Notes: a model not told the origin generated them from the sequence alone. Shown: positions 17,578-26,578, numbered from the stretch's first letter. The stretch: 64,000 bases of DNA from Lactococcus garvieae subsp. garvieae (GCF_029024465.1 NZ_CP118950.1:1364001-1428000), one strand, 5' to 3'. Numbers and translations: made by a program.

Positions 17578-18312
17578 CTAAGTGGAAGCTGTCATCAAAA
17601 GCTCAATGGTAAAGAAATAATTTTAAATAAGGGCGACCTCATTCTTCTAGATCCCAACTGCCGTCATTCCATAAAAGCACTTGGGCAAAATGATATTTTA
17701 ATTAATATTATCTTTCCTCATAAATCCTTTGATATTAACTGGATAAATAATTTAGGCCTAGAAAATAACACCTTATTCAATTTTCTTATGAATGAGTTGT
17801 CCACACATTCTAAGGGAAACTACATCAAGTTTGAGACCAGCTGTAATGAGAACGTCGAAGTTATTATTCATCAATTGATCAATAAGTTTTATACGGGCAG
17901 CTATTTCTCAAATGAGATCATGAAATTCATGATACCCATCTTGTTTATGGAACTTATTGGTAATACACCTTATGAGTTGAACCACCCGCAAAAAGACCGA
18001 GCTGAAAATCATATTATTGCAAAAACACTTCAACTCATTTCAGAGGAATACTTTGAAATTACACTGGAGCAGTTAGCCAACCGACTGCATTATAATAAAA
18101 ACTACCTGTCCAACTTAATCAAGAAAAAGACTGGCCATACTTTCACAGAACATTTGGTCGATGAACGTATGAAACGAGCACTTCTTTTCATTCAAACAAG
18201 CAGCGATTCCATTAGTGACATTTGTGAGCAAGTCGGTATAAATAACAAGTCATACTTCTACCGTTTGTTTAAAGAGCATTATGGTCATCTTCCCACCTAT
18301 TACAGAAAATAA
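17575..18312 (+). pseudogene. AraC-family regulator (RhaR-like), 5' truncated
   Basis: The open frame encodes 245 residues. It opens inside the cupin sensor domain (NKGDLILLDPNCRHSI, about 18-33) and ends with two C-terminal HTHs (ITLEQLANRLHYNKNYLSNL and SISDICEQVGINNKSYFYRL). The first roughly 80-100 residues expected in the family are absent. Its first ATG coincides with the rhaB break, so it has no native start or promoter. It was probably the divergent rhamnose activator. Confidence 0.78.
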
Positions 18313-18318
18313 GAATTC

Positions 18319-18351
18319 AAAAAGCTTATATCACCAGATATAAGCTTTTTT
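18319..18351. terminator. Bidirectional terminator between araC fragment and kdgA
   Basis: The stem AAAAAGCTTATATC / GATATAAGCTTTTTT has an ACCA loop and U-tracts in both directions. It serves the plus-strand regulator remnant and the minus-strand kdu/kdg operon. Confidence 0.8.
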
Positions 18352-18382
18352 GGGAAAATTTTTCATTATTTACTTTAGGAGA

Positions 18383-19027
18383 TTATTTTTCGTGAACTGA
18401 TCTATAAGCGCTCATAAACTTCTCAGCATTTGATTTAACAGCAGCAAAATCACCCGTTAAGGCCGGTGCTGTCACACCACCTCCTGCACTTACAGCAGTC
18501 GCTCCGACTTTAAACCACTCTGCCACATTTGATTCATTAACACCACCAGATGGCATCACATTGATGTAAGGGAATGGGCCTTTGAGGTCCTTAATCATCG
18601 CAGCTCCTGCAATATCTCCTGGGAAAAGCTTGATGAGTTCTGATCCATATTCCATCGCTGTCTGTGCTTCTAATGGGGTCATCACTCCTGGAATATAAGG
18701 GATTTGATATAGGTTACAGATTTTAGCAACTTCTTTATTAAAAGTTGGACTCACAATAAATTGAGCACCGGCAATAATTGCCAAACGTGCTGAAGTTGGT
18801 TCTAAAACTGTACCCGCACCAATCACGACGTCTGTATCAGCATATCTTGCCACAAGATCGGCAATGACATCATTTGCACGCGGCACTGAGTAAGTCAGCT
18901 CAATACTTTTAATCCCACCGTCTACAACTGCTTCTACTATTTTGACGGCATCTTCGGCACTATCTGCGCGTACCACTGAAACAACGCCCGACTTAATCAC
19001 CTTTTCCAATAATTCTGCTCTTTGCAT
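18383..19027 (-). CDS. kdgA: KDPG aldolase
   Basis: This enzyme cleaves 2-keto-3-deoxy-6-phosphogluconate to pyruvate and glyceraldehyde-3-phosphate, the final step of uronate breakdown here. The 214-residue class I aldolase has VIGAGTVLEPTSA (catalytic Glu region, about 72-84), SPTFNKEVAKIC and the Schiff-base Lys in ELIKLFPGDI (about 133-142). PSGGVNESN (about 158-166) is the phosphate site. Its start overlaps the stop of kdgK by one base. It is the last gene of kduI-kduD-kdgK-kdgA. Confidence 0.92.
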   Translation of the reverse strand: MQRAELLEKVIKSGVVSVVRADSAEDAVKIVEAVVDGGIKSIELTYSVPRANDVIADLVARYADTDVVIGAGTVLEPTSARLAIIAGAQFIVSPTFNKEVAKICNLYQIPYIPGVMTPLEAQTAMEYGSELIKLFPGDIAGAAMIKDLKGPFPYINVMPSGGVNESNVAEWFKVGATAVSAGGGVTAPALTGDFAAVKSNAEKFMSAYRSVHEK

Positions 19028-19995
19028 TATAAATCTCCTTGATAATTCCGACTCTTATAAAAGTCCATAAGTTCCTGACGTGTCGGATAACCTTCACTAT
19101 CCCCTGCACTTTGAACTGCCAAAGCCCCAATAGCACACGCTCTATGCACTGCTACTTTCAAGCTCTTTCCTTCGAGCAAAGCTGACTCTAAACCAACAGC
19201 AAAGCCATCTCCTGCGCCCACTGTATCTATTACATTGGTAACTTTAAACCCAGGAACTGTATAGGCTTGTCCAGATTTTATCTTAACATAAGCACCTTCT
19301 GATCCTAGCTTCACCACAACGCTTGTCGTTAAATCACTTTGCTTTAAATAAAAATCAGCAATTTCTTCTGGGTCACTTGAACCCATAAGAATCTTTCCTT
19401 CATTGATACCTGGAAGGATAATCTGACTCTTTTTAGCTAATTCATTAAGTGTGGAGATCATTTCCTCTTGATTTTTCCAGAGCGCTGGACGAAGATTAGG
19501 ATCAAAGACAGTCAAGACTTTATTTTCATTGAGTTTATCATTAAAAGCTTTAAAGGTTTGAAGAGCTGTGTCAGATAGGGCTGCAAATATTCCTGAAAGA
19601 TGTGCCACTTGAACATCTTTCAAAGCAGACATATCGATATCTTCTAACTTCAAATTAGAAGCGGCTGAATTTTTTCTGAAATAAGATGTAGCAGGATCGC
19701 CCTTGCTGACACACTGCTTTAGATAAACGCCTGTCAGGAGGTTTTCATCATAAATTAAATTACGCGTATCAAGACCAGCCTCTTGCGCAGCTTCAGCAAT
19801 AAAACGTCCAAATGTATCTGAGCCGACTTTTGAAATATAGCCGACACTGTGTTCAAGACGATTTATACCAAGTGCAACATTAAATTCTGCGCCTGCCAGA
19901 TATTTCTTAAAATGTACTGCTTCATCTAAGCTAACATCCACATCTTGTGAGGCCATCACGACCAGAGGCTCACCTATTGTTATAAATTTTGGCAT
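19027..19995 (-). CDS. kdgK: 2-Keto-3-deoxygluconate kinase
   Basis: This PfkB-family sugar kinase phosphorylates KDG to KDPG. The 322-residue protein has the N-terminal GEPLVVM start, AGAEFNVALGINRL substrate region (about 34-47) and the ATP/anion-hole signature DTVGAGDGFAVGLESALLEG (about 249-268). It lies between kduD and kdgA in one leftward operon, which supports KDG over other PfkB substrates. Confidence 0.9.
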   Translation of the reverse strand: MPKFITIGEPLVVMASQDVDVSLDEAVHFKKYLAGAEFNVALGINRLEHSVGYISKVGSDTFGRFIAEAAQEAGLDTRNLIYDENLLTGVYLKQCVSKGDPATSYFRKNSAASNLKLEDIDMSALKDVQVAHLSGIFAALSDTALQTFKAFNDKLNENKVLTVFDPNLRPALWKNQEEMISTLNELAKKSQIILPGINEGKILMGSSDPEEIADFYLKQSDLTTSVVVKLGSEGAYVKIKSGQAYTVPGFKVTNVIDTVGAGDGFAVGLESALLEGKSLKVAVHRACAIGALAVQSAGDSEGYPTRQELMDFYKSRNYQGDL

Positions 19996-20025
19996 AATTC
20001 TTTCTCCAAGGTTCAGCTCTTTATT

Positions 20026-20832
20026 TTATGGTTGCTTACCAATGTAGGCTAAGATTCCGCCATCTACATAGAGAATATGACCGTTGACAAAGTCAGAAGC
20101 CTTCGACGCCAAGAAGACTGCTGGACCTTCAAGATCATCTGCTTCCCCCCAACGCTCTGCTGGCGTTTTAGCAATGATAAAAGAATCAAAAGGATGACGT
20201 GAACCATCTTCTTGTAACTCACGTAAAGGCGCTGTTTGTGGTGTCGCAATGTAGCCTGGGCCAATACCGTTACATTGGATATTATATTTGCCATACTCAG
20301 AAGCAATATTCTTCGTCAGCATTTTCAATCCACCTTTAGCAGCTGCATAGGCTGAAACTGTTTCACGCCCAAGCTCTGACATCATTGAACAGATGTTGAT
20401 AATTTTACCGCCACCTTTTTTCATCATACCCGGAATAACAGCTTTAGAAACGATAAATGGTCCGTTCAAATCAATATCAATCACTTGACGGAAATCTGCG
20501 GCTGACATTTCAATCATCGGTGTACGTTTGATAATACCGGCATTGTTAACCAAGATATCAATGATGCCCACTTCCTTTTCAATTTGCTCAACCATTGCAT
20601 TAATTCCTGCTTCATCTGTCACATCACAAACATATCCATGCGCTGTAATGCCTGCTTCTTGATAAGCTGCCATGCCACGATCAACTGCTTCTTGGTTGAT
20701 GTCATTAAATACAATTGTTGCTCCAGCTTTAGCGTAGCTTGATGCTAGGGCAAAGCCGATACCGTAAGTCGCTCCTGTGACAAGGGCGATTTTCCCTTCG
20801 AGTGAAAAGGTCTTTAAAATATTCTCAGTCAT
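20026..20832 (-). CDS. kduD: 2-Deoxy-D-gluconate 3-dehydrogenase (KduD), copy 1
   Basis: This short-chain dehydrogenase reduces 5-keto-4-deoxyuronate (DKII) to KDG. The 268-residue Rossmann protein has the NAD-binding GATYGIGFALA (about 20-30), NNAGI (about 93-97) and the catalytic YAAAK (about 164-168) preceded by a Ser in ICSMMSE. Its C-terminus is YVDGGILAYIGKQP. A paralogue at 25586-26395 is very similar over its whole length. The kduI-kduD-kdgK-kdgA order makes this copy the pathway enzyme. Confidence 0.9.
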   Translation of the reverse strand: MTENILKTFSLEGKIALVTGATYGIGFALASSYAKAGATIVFNDINQEAVDRGMAAYQEAGITAHGYVCDVTDEAGINAMVEQIEKEVGIIDILVNNAGIIKRTPMIEMSAADFRQVIDIDLNGPFIVSKAVIPGMMKKGGGKIINICSMMSELGRETVSAYAAAKGGLKMLTKNIASEYGKYNIQCNGIGPGYIATPQTAPLRELQEDGSRHPFDSFIIAKTPAERWGEADDLEGPAVFLASKASDFVNGHILYVDGGILAYIGKQP

Positions 20833-20863
20833 AATTTTCTCTTTCTTTTTCGTTTATTTTTTA

Positions 20864-21712
20864 TTATTTAAGTTCATTCATTGGAACGATATCCATATCG
20901 TCATAAGTGATATTCTCACCACACATTGCCCAGATATCAAAGGAGTAATTACTTGTGGCCACACCTGTATGAATCGACCAACTTGGGCTGATTGCCGCTT
21001 GTTCATTTTGGAGTACCAAGTGTTTTGTTTCAGCTGGTTTGCCCATGAAGTGGAAAATCGCATTGTCTTCTGGTAGCTCAAAGTAAAGGTAAGCTTCCAT
21101 ACGACGTTCATGTGTATGACATGGCATTGTGTTCCAAGCAGAGCCTGGTGCGAGAGAGGTTAAGCCCATTTGAAGTTGGCATGATTCGACTTGGTTTGGA
21201 TGAACGTATTGGTTGATTTTACGTTTGTTCATGTGCTCATCATCCCCAGGTGTCAAGGGGTTAATGTTTGCTAAAGCAATTTTTTTATTCGGATATTTTT
21301 GGTGCGCTGGAGCAGAAGCTACATAAAATTTAGCAGGATTTTTAGGATCTTTTGATTTAAAGATAACTTCCTTTGTACCCTTGCCGATATAGTAGCCATC
21401 ACGATGAAGCACTTCATCTTCTTGACCTTCGATAATGATACTTCCATCCCCACCGATATTGATAATGCCAAGTTCACGGCGTTCTAAGAAGTACTCCACA
21501 CCAAGTACCTTGTCTAAGACGATTTCCAAAGGTTCTTCTGTCGGCTCAACTCCGCCAAAAATCAAGCGGTCATTGTGCGAATAAACCAAATGTATAAAGT
21601 TAGGTTCGAAGATGGTTTCTACTGCAAATTCTTCGCGTAGCTCTTGCGTTGTAAATTGCGCAATATCCTTGGGTGAGTGTGTGTAACGGGTATCCATTGT
21701 TTGATTGTTCAT
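20864..21712 (-). CDS. kduI: 5-Keto-4-deoxyuronate isomerase
   Basis: This cupin-type zinc isomerase converts 4-deoxy-L-threo-5-hexosulose uronate (DKI) to DKII. The 282-residue protein starts TMDTRYTHSPKD and contains zinc-ligand elements TMPCHTHERRMEAYLYFEL (about 197-215) and SWSIHTGVATSNYSF (about 251-265). I used the ATG at 21712, which has AAAGGAGCATCAG before it; a longer frame would run into the promoter operators. It is the first gene of the leftward uronate operon. Confidence 0.93.
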   Translation of the reverse strand: MNNQTMDTRYTHSPKDIAQFTTQELREEFAVETIFEPNFIHLVYSHNDRLIFGGVEPTEEPLEIVLDKVLGVEYFLERRELGIINIGGDGSIIIEGQEDEVLHRDGYYIGKGTKEVIFKSKDPKNPAKFYVASAPAHQKYPNKKIALANINPLTPGDDEHMNKRKINQYVHPNQVESCQLQMGLTSLAPGSAWNTMPCHTHERRMEAYLYFELPEDNAIFHFMGKPAETKHLVLQNEQAAISPSWSIHTGVATSNYSFDIWAMCGENITYDDMDIVPMNELK

Positions 21713-21750
21713 CTGATGCTCCTTTTTTATTTGTCTGTTATAAAATTGAT

Positions 21751-21812
21751 GAACCGATTTACTAAACCGATTTACTAACATCTATTGTATTCGCTTTCAG
21801 TTGTTTTGTCAA
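21751..21812 (-). promoter_or_regulatory. kduI promoter with LacI-type operators and a cre-like site
   Basis: The minus strand has TTGACA (21812-21807), a 17-bp spacer and TACAAT (21789-21784). Immediately downstream are two tandem operators: the palindrome TAAACCGATTTA (21763-21774) and a half-matching copy GAACCGATTTAC (21751-21762). This is the usual form of a LacI-family site with a central CG, and the adjacent LacI gene is the obvious partner. TGAAAGCGAATACA in the spacer and -10 resembles a CcpA cre box with one mismatch. Confidence 0.75.
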
Positions 21813-21826
21813 GTATAAAAAATAAA

Positions 21827-21858
21827 AAAATACCAAAGGATGTTTTTCCCTTGGTATT
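21827..21858 (-). terminator. Terminator of the LacI gene
   Basis: The stem AAATACCAA / TTGGTATTT is followed by a T run on the minus strand, directly after the regulator stop at 21860. It insulates the kduI promoter from read-through. Confidence 0.75.
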
Positions 21859-21859
21859 T

Positions 21860-22867
21860 TTATAGTGAATGTCTGATTTTTAGATCGGAGTCCACAACTG
21901 TAAGTTCTGCTTTTTGTGCCTTGGCTTCGATATTTTTGACCAAAAGATCCGCAGCTGTGTAACCTATCTTTACGGGATCCTGAACGATAGCAGTCAGTCC
22001 TGGGCTAATAAGTTCGCCCAGAGCTCCGTCATCATAACCAACCACTCCCACTTGTTCTGGCACAGCAATTTGCTTATCTTTTAGGATTTTAATAGCTCCA
22101 TAAAGAAGACCGCCATTGAAAGCATAGAGGACTGTCTTTTTATCGTCTCTACAGAAAGGCTCGATCTTTTCCCAAAGCATTGGATCACTTGTAAAGAGAT
22201 CTTTAACCTCTTCAGTAAATACTTCTTCCAGTTCAATTTCTGTCTCTTTTATTGCTTCGGTAATTCCTTCATAGCGTTTTAGACGGGTTGAAGAATTCTG
22301 CATTGGCGGAGTTAAGATGACAATTCTTTGATATCCTTCTTTGACAATCTTTTCAGCCAATACTTTGGATTGCTCAGCGTTATCAGAGATAACAGCTGGC
22401 CAAATAAGGGGGTGAAGGTAACGGTCGACTTGGACTAAAGGCAAGTCTGAATCAATCGTCTTGTAATCGGCCGCTGCAGCTTTCAGAGGTTGAAGAATAA
22501 TGCCGTCAACTTTCTCGTCTAATAATTTTTCAATATTGTATTGTTCATACTCTTCATCCAGGTCCGAGTTCATGATAAGCGTATGGTACTTAGTATTTTG
22601 CAATCTTTCCATCATCCCTTTTAATAAACGTGAGGTATAAAGGTTGGAAATGTCGGTCACTAAAATCCCGATGAGTGAAGAATAACTGGACTTTAAAGCA
22701 CGCGCTTGACGATTCGGACGATAGTCGAGTTCTTCAATTTTATCTTGAATCCGTTGCCGTGTCTCTTCTGACATCCCTGCAAATTTACCATTTAAAAAAT
22801 TGGATATGGTTGATTTTGATACCCCAGTTAATTTTGCGATATCGTTGATCGTTACTTTTTTAGTCAT
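21860..22867 (-). CDS. LacI-family regulator, probable uronate repressor (KdgR-like)
   Basis: This 335-residue repressor has an N-terminal HTH (TINDIAKLTGVSKSTISNFL, about 5-24) and hinge PNRQARALKS (about 52-61). The periplasmic-binding-like sensor domain follows (ILVTDISNLYTS, VVGYDDGALGELISPGLTA). It sits just upstream of kduI and a matching palindromic operator pair lies in the kduI promoter. It therefore probably controls kduI-kduD-kdgK-kdgA, with KDG or DKII as likely inducer by analogy to KdgR. The ligand is inferred. Confidence 0.85.
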   Translation of the reverse strand: MTKKVTINDIAKLTGVSKSTISNFLNGKFAGMSEETRQRIQDKIEELDYRPNRQARALKSSYSSLIGILVTDISNLYTSRLLKGMMERLQNTKYHTLIMNSDLDEEYEQYNIEKLLDEKVDGIILQPLKAAAADYKTIDSDLPLVQVDRYLHPLIWPAVISDNAEQSKVLAEKIVKEGYQRIVILTPPMQNSSTRLKRYEGITEAIKETEIELEEVFTEEVKDLFTSDPMLWEKIEPFCRDDKKTVLYAFNGGLLYGAIKILKDKQIAVPEQVGVVGYDDGALGELISPGLTAIVQDPVKIGYTAADLLVKNIEAKAQKAELTVVDSDLKIRHSL

Positions 22868-22912
22868 ATGCCCTTATTATACGATACTTTGAAAAAAATA
22901 ATAAGAAAAAAG

Positions 22913-24673
22913 TTATTTTTCACTTGTCGTGCGCCATTTTGAATCTTGCTCTGCTGTCATTGCTCCAGTGATCAGACTTATCAAGCGGTGCTGGCCGGGC
23001 TCAATCTTTCCCTGAAGACAAGGAAAAATACTCCGTGGATACAGCACATTGGTATTCACTTCTGGCCGAACAATGTCTGCATCGTCATAGCCTTTAAGCG
23101 CTCTGATACTACTTCTCCCCAATGGCGTGTCTATTTGAGCAAATTTATGATCAGAAAAAGTTGAGCTAGCCTCAATCGTTGTGGAAAAACCCCCTTCTGC
23201 CACAAAAAGTACTTTTTCCGTTTGGATATCGTGGATACGCAGATGCGCTTGACCTAAAGGGATAATGGTACTTTTGATGTGGACACCTGGCATTGGCGAC
23301 CAGTAATGCACCACACGATCTTCAACGATTTCAAAGGCATCGTCCTGAGCATGTGCTCGAAAATATAGCCCATCTTCACTCAACGCTAAAGTGTTATCAA
23401 AGGCACCTTCGGCGTAAAAATAAGCGCCCTTGGGTACACTAAAACCAAACTGCGTCGAATAAACAAACTTGCCATATTTGGCTGGTGCATGACTCTGATT
23501 TTCGATAAACTGCCCAGCTGGATAAAACATAACCTGCTCCGAATGGGCGCTGTGCTCAATCAAGGCGCGCATTTCTTTAGAAGCCATCCGCTGACGCGAC
23601 AGGTGCGGCAATTGTTTTTCGGCTTTCCAGAAGGGGTGTTGACGGTCAACTGCTAAGAGTAAAAATACCTTAAACGCCCAGTAAGGCGAGCCTGCTGCGT
23701 TATAGTTTTCGGCCATATTGAGATTGGGATAGGCATAACCAACATTTAAGATACCACTAGCTGTAAAAATTGCTTCACGAAACCAGGCTTGCATATGAGT
23801 TGAAAAGAGCGCTTTAACCTTTGCCCAAGGCAAGGCTTCCAAATCCGCAAAAACTAAGGCTGACCAAAAAGCGCCCTGTGCAAAACGATATGTCAAACTT
23901 CGTCCAAAAGGCACCGCTCGTCCTTTGCGGTCAAACCAATACTGGTAATCCTGTGCAAATAAAGTTGCTCTTTCCCTAATCTTTTTAAGCCGTTCAGCAT
24001 CTTCATGAGTATCTAAAAATTTTGAAATGAGCAAGCTATAGTAATGAAAGGCCCAAGGAATATAATAATCCACCTGACTTTCCTTACCGTCATAATACCA
24101 GCCCTTCCCTTGATAGCAACTATCAATGAAGGCGAACTCTTGATCGATTATTTCTTGAGAATAAGGCATCTCCAAGTTTTTCATGGTGACATTGACCAGA
24201 ATACGGAAAAAACGCCAGTTATTTTTCGGGATTTTGCGTTCATTGATTTGGAGGAGCCAGCGGGCTATATTTTCTTTTTCTTGCGCACTAAAGTCTTGCC
24301 AGATGGTCTCCTTATTGAGCAGCAAACAGGTCGCTAAAGCTGCCATTTCGACAAATTTTTGGTCGTAGTTGGCAAGCTTGCCAAAATAATGCTTGCTTGT
24401 AGGATCTGTTCCCGCAACAAAGGAAGCATGAATTTCTTCTTTGAGGAAAACATCTTCATTTTGATAAAGATAAGGTCCAATCGCCCAGACCAAACGGCTA
24501 AAGGTTTCCATCTGACTTGTCTCCTCATCATAGATAGCACCGTGACTGTTTCCTAAGTCGATATGACCAGAACCATTCATTTTTTCTTTGAGCGGTTCAA
24601 GCATAAGTTTGAAACCATGTATGACCTCTTCATACGAGTCCCATTTTAAAGCTTTTAATTTCTTTTCTAGCAT
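22913..24673 (-). CDS. DUF2264-family protein, probable intracellular glycosidase
   Basis: This protein of about 586 residues has no signal peptide. The N-terminal two thirds is an (alpha/alpha)-barrel-like DUF2264 region with aromatic and acidic motifs (FSRLVWAIGPYL, KNNWRFFRILVN, YYDGKESQVDYYIPWAFHYY). The C-terminal part is beta-rich. As I recall, this family has a CAZy number with beta-glucuronidase activity (GH154), which suits the location, but I could not verify that. I used the ATG at 24673, because the longer frame overlaps the upstream gene. It follows that gene by 55 nt and is the last gene of the PTS-kduD2 operon. Confidence 0.8.
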   Translation of the reverse strand: MLEKKLKALKWDSYEEVIHGFKLMLEPLKEKMNGSGHIDLGNSHGAIYDEETSQMETFSRLVWAIGPYLYQNEDVFLKEEIHASFVAGTDPTSKHYFGKLANYDQKFVEMAALATCLLLNKETIWQDFSAQEKENIARWLLQINERKIPKNNWRFFRILVNVTMKNLEMPYSQEIIDQEFAFIDSCYQGKGWYYDGKESQVDYYIPWAFHYYSLLISKFLDTHEDAERLKKIRERATLFAQDYQYWFDRKGRAVPFGRSLTYRFAQGAFWSALVFADLEALPWAKVKALFSTHMQAWFREAIFTASGILNVGYAYPNLNMAENYNAAGSPYWAFKVFLLLAVDRQHPFWKAEKQLPHLSRQRMASKEMRALIEHSAHSEQVMFYPAGQFIENQSHAPAKYGKFVYSTQFGFSVPKGAYFYAEGAFDNTLALSEDGLYFRAHAQDDAFEIVEDRVVHYWSPMPGVHIKSTIIPLGQAHLRIHDIQTEKVLFVAEGGFSTTIEASSTFSDHKFAQIDTPLGRSSIRALKGYDDADIVRPEVNTNVLYPRSIFPCLQGKIEPGQHRLISLITGAMTAEQDSKWRTTSEK

Positions 24674-24728
24674 TTTATCTCTTTTCTGATGAAAATATCC
24701 CAAGACTTCGCAAGGGATAGATGTGGTC

Positions 24729-25565
24729 TTATTGAACAGGCTTATTTTTTCCAAAAACTTCAATTTGGGTCAGCGCAGGGAAAGGCGAATCATCCTGTAC
24801 CTTGTTTAAATGCCCCAGCTTGATAAAAGTGGTCTGCTGTGTCGGGAATTTAAAGTTTTGAAACTCTGTCTGCTTTTCTGTGTCAAAAGTCATACAATGG
24901 CCATTGGAAAATGTAACTTCTACACTTTGCCAATAACTATCGTGTGGGAAGTCACAGCGGAAAAGTAAGTTCAGTTGATCCACTTCAACATTACGCCCAA
25001 AATCAATAGTTAATTCCGCATTTGCCTGCTGATTAATCCCCCATGAAGCAAAAGGATAAGAACCATGTGACAGGTTAGCACATTTACCATCGATGGCATT
25101 TTTTGCGAAAAAGACCGACTCGTCCCGTGTCTCGACATTGGCTGAAGCATGCGGATACACGCCGGAGCTCTCTTTTTGATCGTGCGCATTAAAAGAAAGA
25201 TTTTGATAGTTTGTCCTTTCAAAAGAGCGAGCTTTGCGCACAGTCAAACTATGACGTGCAGATTTAAACGCCGTGTCGACAGAGGACTTTCGCAGATTTT
25301 CTGCTAAAGGGATTTCGTATAACCACTCTTCCTGAGTAAAATAAAGAAGTGATGGCGCAAGAGTTTCATCAAGCTGAACCATATAATATCCTGGAACTTC
25401 ATCTACTGTAACACGAATCTTGTCTCCCACTTGGTACACATATTCCTTAATACCTAGTGTACAAAGCTGGTTGCCTTGATCCATGAATGGTGCATATTCT
25501 TTCTCATGGTCAATTTTGCCAGAGATATTTTCCTTGTCCTTGTTAAGCAGTTCAATTTTTATCAT
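24729..25565 (-). CDS. Cytoplasmic protein with galactose-binding-like C-terminal domain
   Basis: I do not recognise a named family for the whole protein (278 residues, no signal peptide). The first half is a beta-rich domain (YVYQVGDKIRVTVDE, GYYMVQLDETLAPSLLYF). The second half looks like an F5/8C or discoidin-type jelly roll: FFAKNAIDGKCANLSHG, WGINQQANAELTIDFGRNVE and a closing TQIEVFGKN. Position between a kduD paralogue and the DUF2264 gene suggests a substrate-binding or accessory role in uronic-acid oligosaccharide processing. That is inference from context. Confidence 0.6.
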   Translation of the reverse strand: MIKIELLNKDKENISGKIDHEKEYAPFMDQGNQLCTLGIKEYVYQVGDKIRVTVDEVPGYYMVQLDETLAPSLLYFTQEEWLYEIPLAENLRKSSVDTAFKSARHSLTVRKARSFERTNYQNLSFNAHDQKESSGVYPHASANVETRDESVFFAKNAIDGKCANLSHGSYPFASWGINQQANAELTIDFGRNVEVDQLNLLFRCDFPHDSYWQSVEVTFSNGHCMTFDTEKQTEFQNFKFPTQQTTFIKLGHLNKVQDDSPFPALTQIEVFGKNKPVQ

Positions 25566-25585
25566 TCTTTGTTCCTCGTTTTTCT

Positions 25586-26395
25586 TTATTCAGGTTGTTT
25601 GCCGATAGAGGCAAGAATTCCGCCATCAACATATAGGATATGCCCATTGACAAAGTTGGAAGCCTCTGAAGCAAGGAAGACAGCTGCCCCTTGTAAATCC
25701 TCCGGTTTCCCCCAACGTTCAGCTGGTGTTTTCGCGATAATAAAGGCATCAAAAGGATGACGCGCACCATCAGCTTGACGTTCACGCAAGGGTTGTGTTT
25801 GTTCAGTAGCAATATATCCAGGACCGATACCATTACACTGAATATTATATTTGCCATACTCAGAGGCGATATTTTTGGTTAACATTTTCAGACCTCCCTT
25901 GGCTGCAGCATAAGCCGAAACAGTTTCACGGCCCAACTCCGACATCATGGAGCAAATATTGATAATCTTGCCGCCTCCTTTTTGAATCATCGCAGGAAGA
26001 ACAGCTTTTGACATGATGAAAGGCCCTGTGAGATCAACATCCACAACCTGTCGGAAATCACGCGCCGTCATGTCAAGCATCGGTTGCCTTGCGATAATGC
26101 CTGCATTATTCACCAGAACATCCACACTTCCGACTTCTTCTTCAATCTGCTGCATCATCCTTGCAACTGCCGCTTCATCAGTAACATCACAGACATAACC
26201 ATATGCCTTAATGCCTTCTTTTTCGTAAGCTGCTAATCCTGCTCCTACTCCCGCTGAATGTCTGGCATTGAAAACGATCTTTGCGCCTGCTTGAGCGTAA
26301 GCAAGGCCAAGAGAATATCCGATTCCATGTGCGCCTCCTGTGATGAGAACTATTTTTCCCTTCATGCTGAATCGTTTTAAAATATTATCTGTCAT
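25586..26395 (-). CDS. KduD-like short-chain dehydrogenase, copy 2
   Basis: This 269-residue SDR closely resembles the kduD at 20026-20832, including the identical block KGGGKIINICSMMSELGRET and the same end YVDGGILASIGKQP. Cofactor motif GGAHGIGYSLG (about 20-30), NNAGI and YAAAK are present, so it should be active. Differences are concentrated in the first 130 residues. It is in the PTS operon, not the kduI operon, and may act on a related keto-deoxy-uronate or simply be a recent duplicate under GntR control. Confidence 0.88.
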   Translation of the reverse strand: MTDNILKRFSMKGKIVLITGGAHGIGYSLGLAYAQAGAKIVFNARHSAGVGAGLAAYEKEGIKAYGYVCDVTDEAAVARMMQQIEEEVGSVDVLVNNAGIIARQPMLDMTARDFRQVVDVDLTGPFIMSKAVLPAMIQKGGGKIINICSMMSELGRETVSAYAAAKGGLKMLTKNIASEYGKYNIQCNGIGPGYIATEQTQPLRERQADGARHPFDAFIIAKTPAERWGKPEDLQGAAVFLASEASNFVNGHILYVDGGILASIGKQPE

Positions 26396-26414
26396 TTTTT
26401 ATTCCTTTTCTTAT

Positions 26415-26444
26415 TAAAAAGCAGGCTCATATGCAATATGAACC
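26415..26444 (-). terminator. Hairpin with U-tract between IID and kduD2
   Basis: The minus strand folds GGTTCATAT / ATATGAGCC around a TGC loop, then has five T. It sits only about 20 nt before the kduD2 start, so it may be an attenuator or processing stem inside the operon. Confidence 0.5.
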
Positions 26445-26578
26445 TTTTGTTCTTATACGGTCTATGAAAAATTTTCCAACGACTCGGAATTGTGTAAGTG
26501 AGGTAAGTCATCCGAAAATTCTTCACACACCGTGCAAGACTGATGGCTTATACAATGTGTGTTGTGTTGTGTTGTGTT

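Noticed and set aside
24674-24763. Thirty-residue extension of the DUF2264 protein
   Set aside because: It overlaps the end of the upstream gene, and the sequence before MLEKKLKALKW is not family-like.
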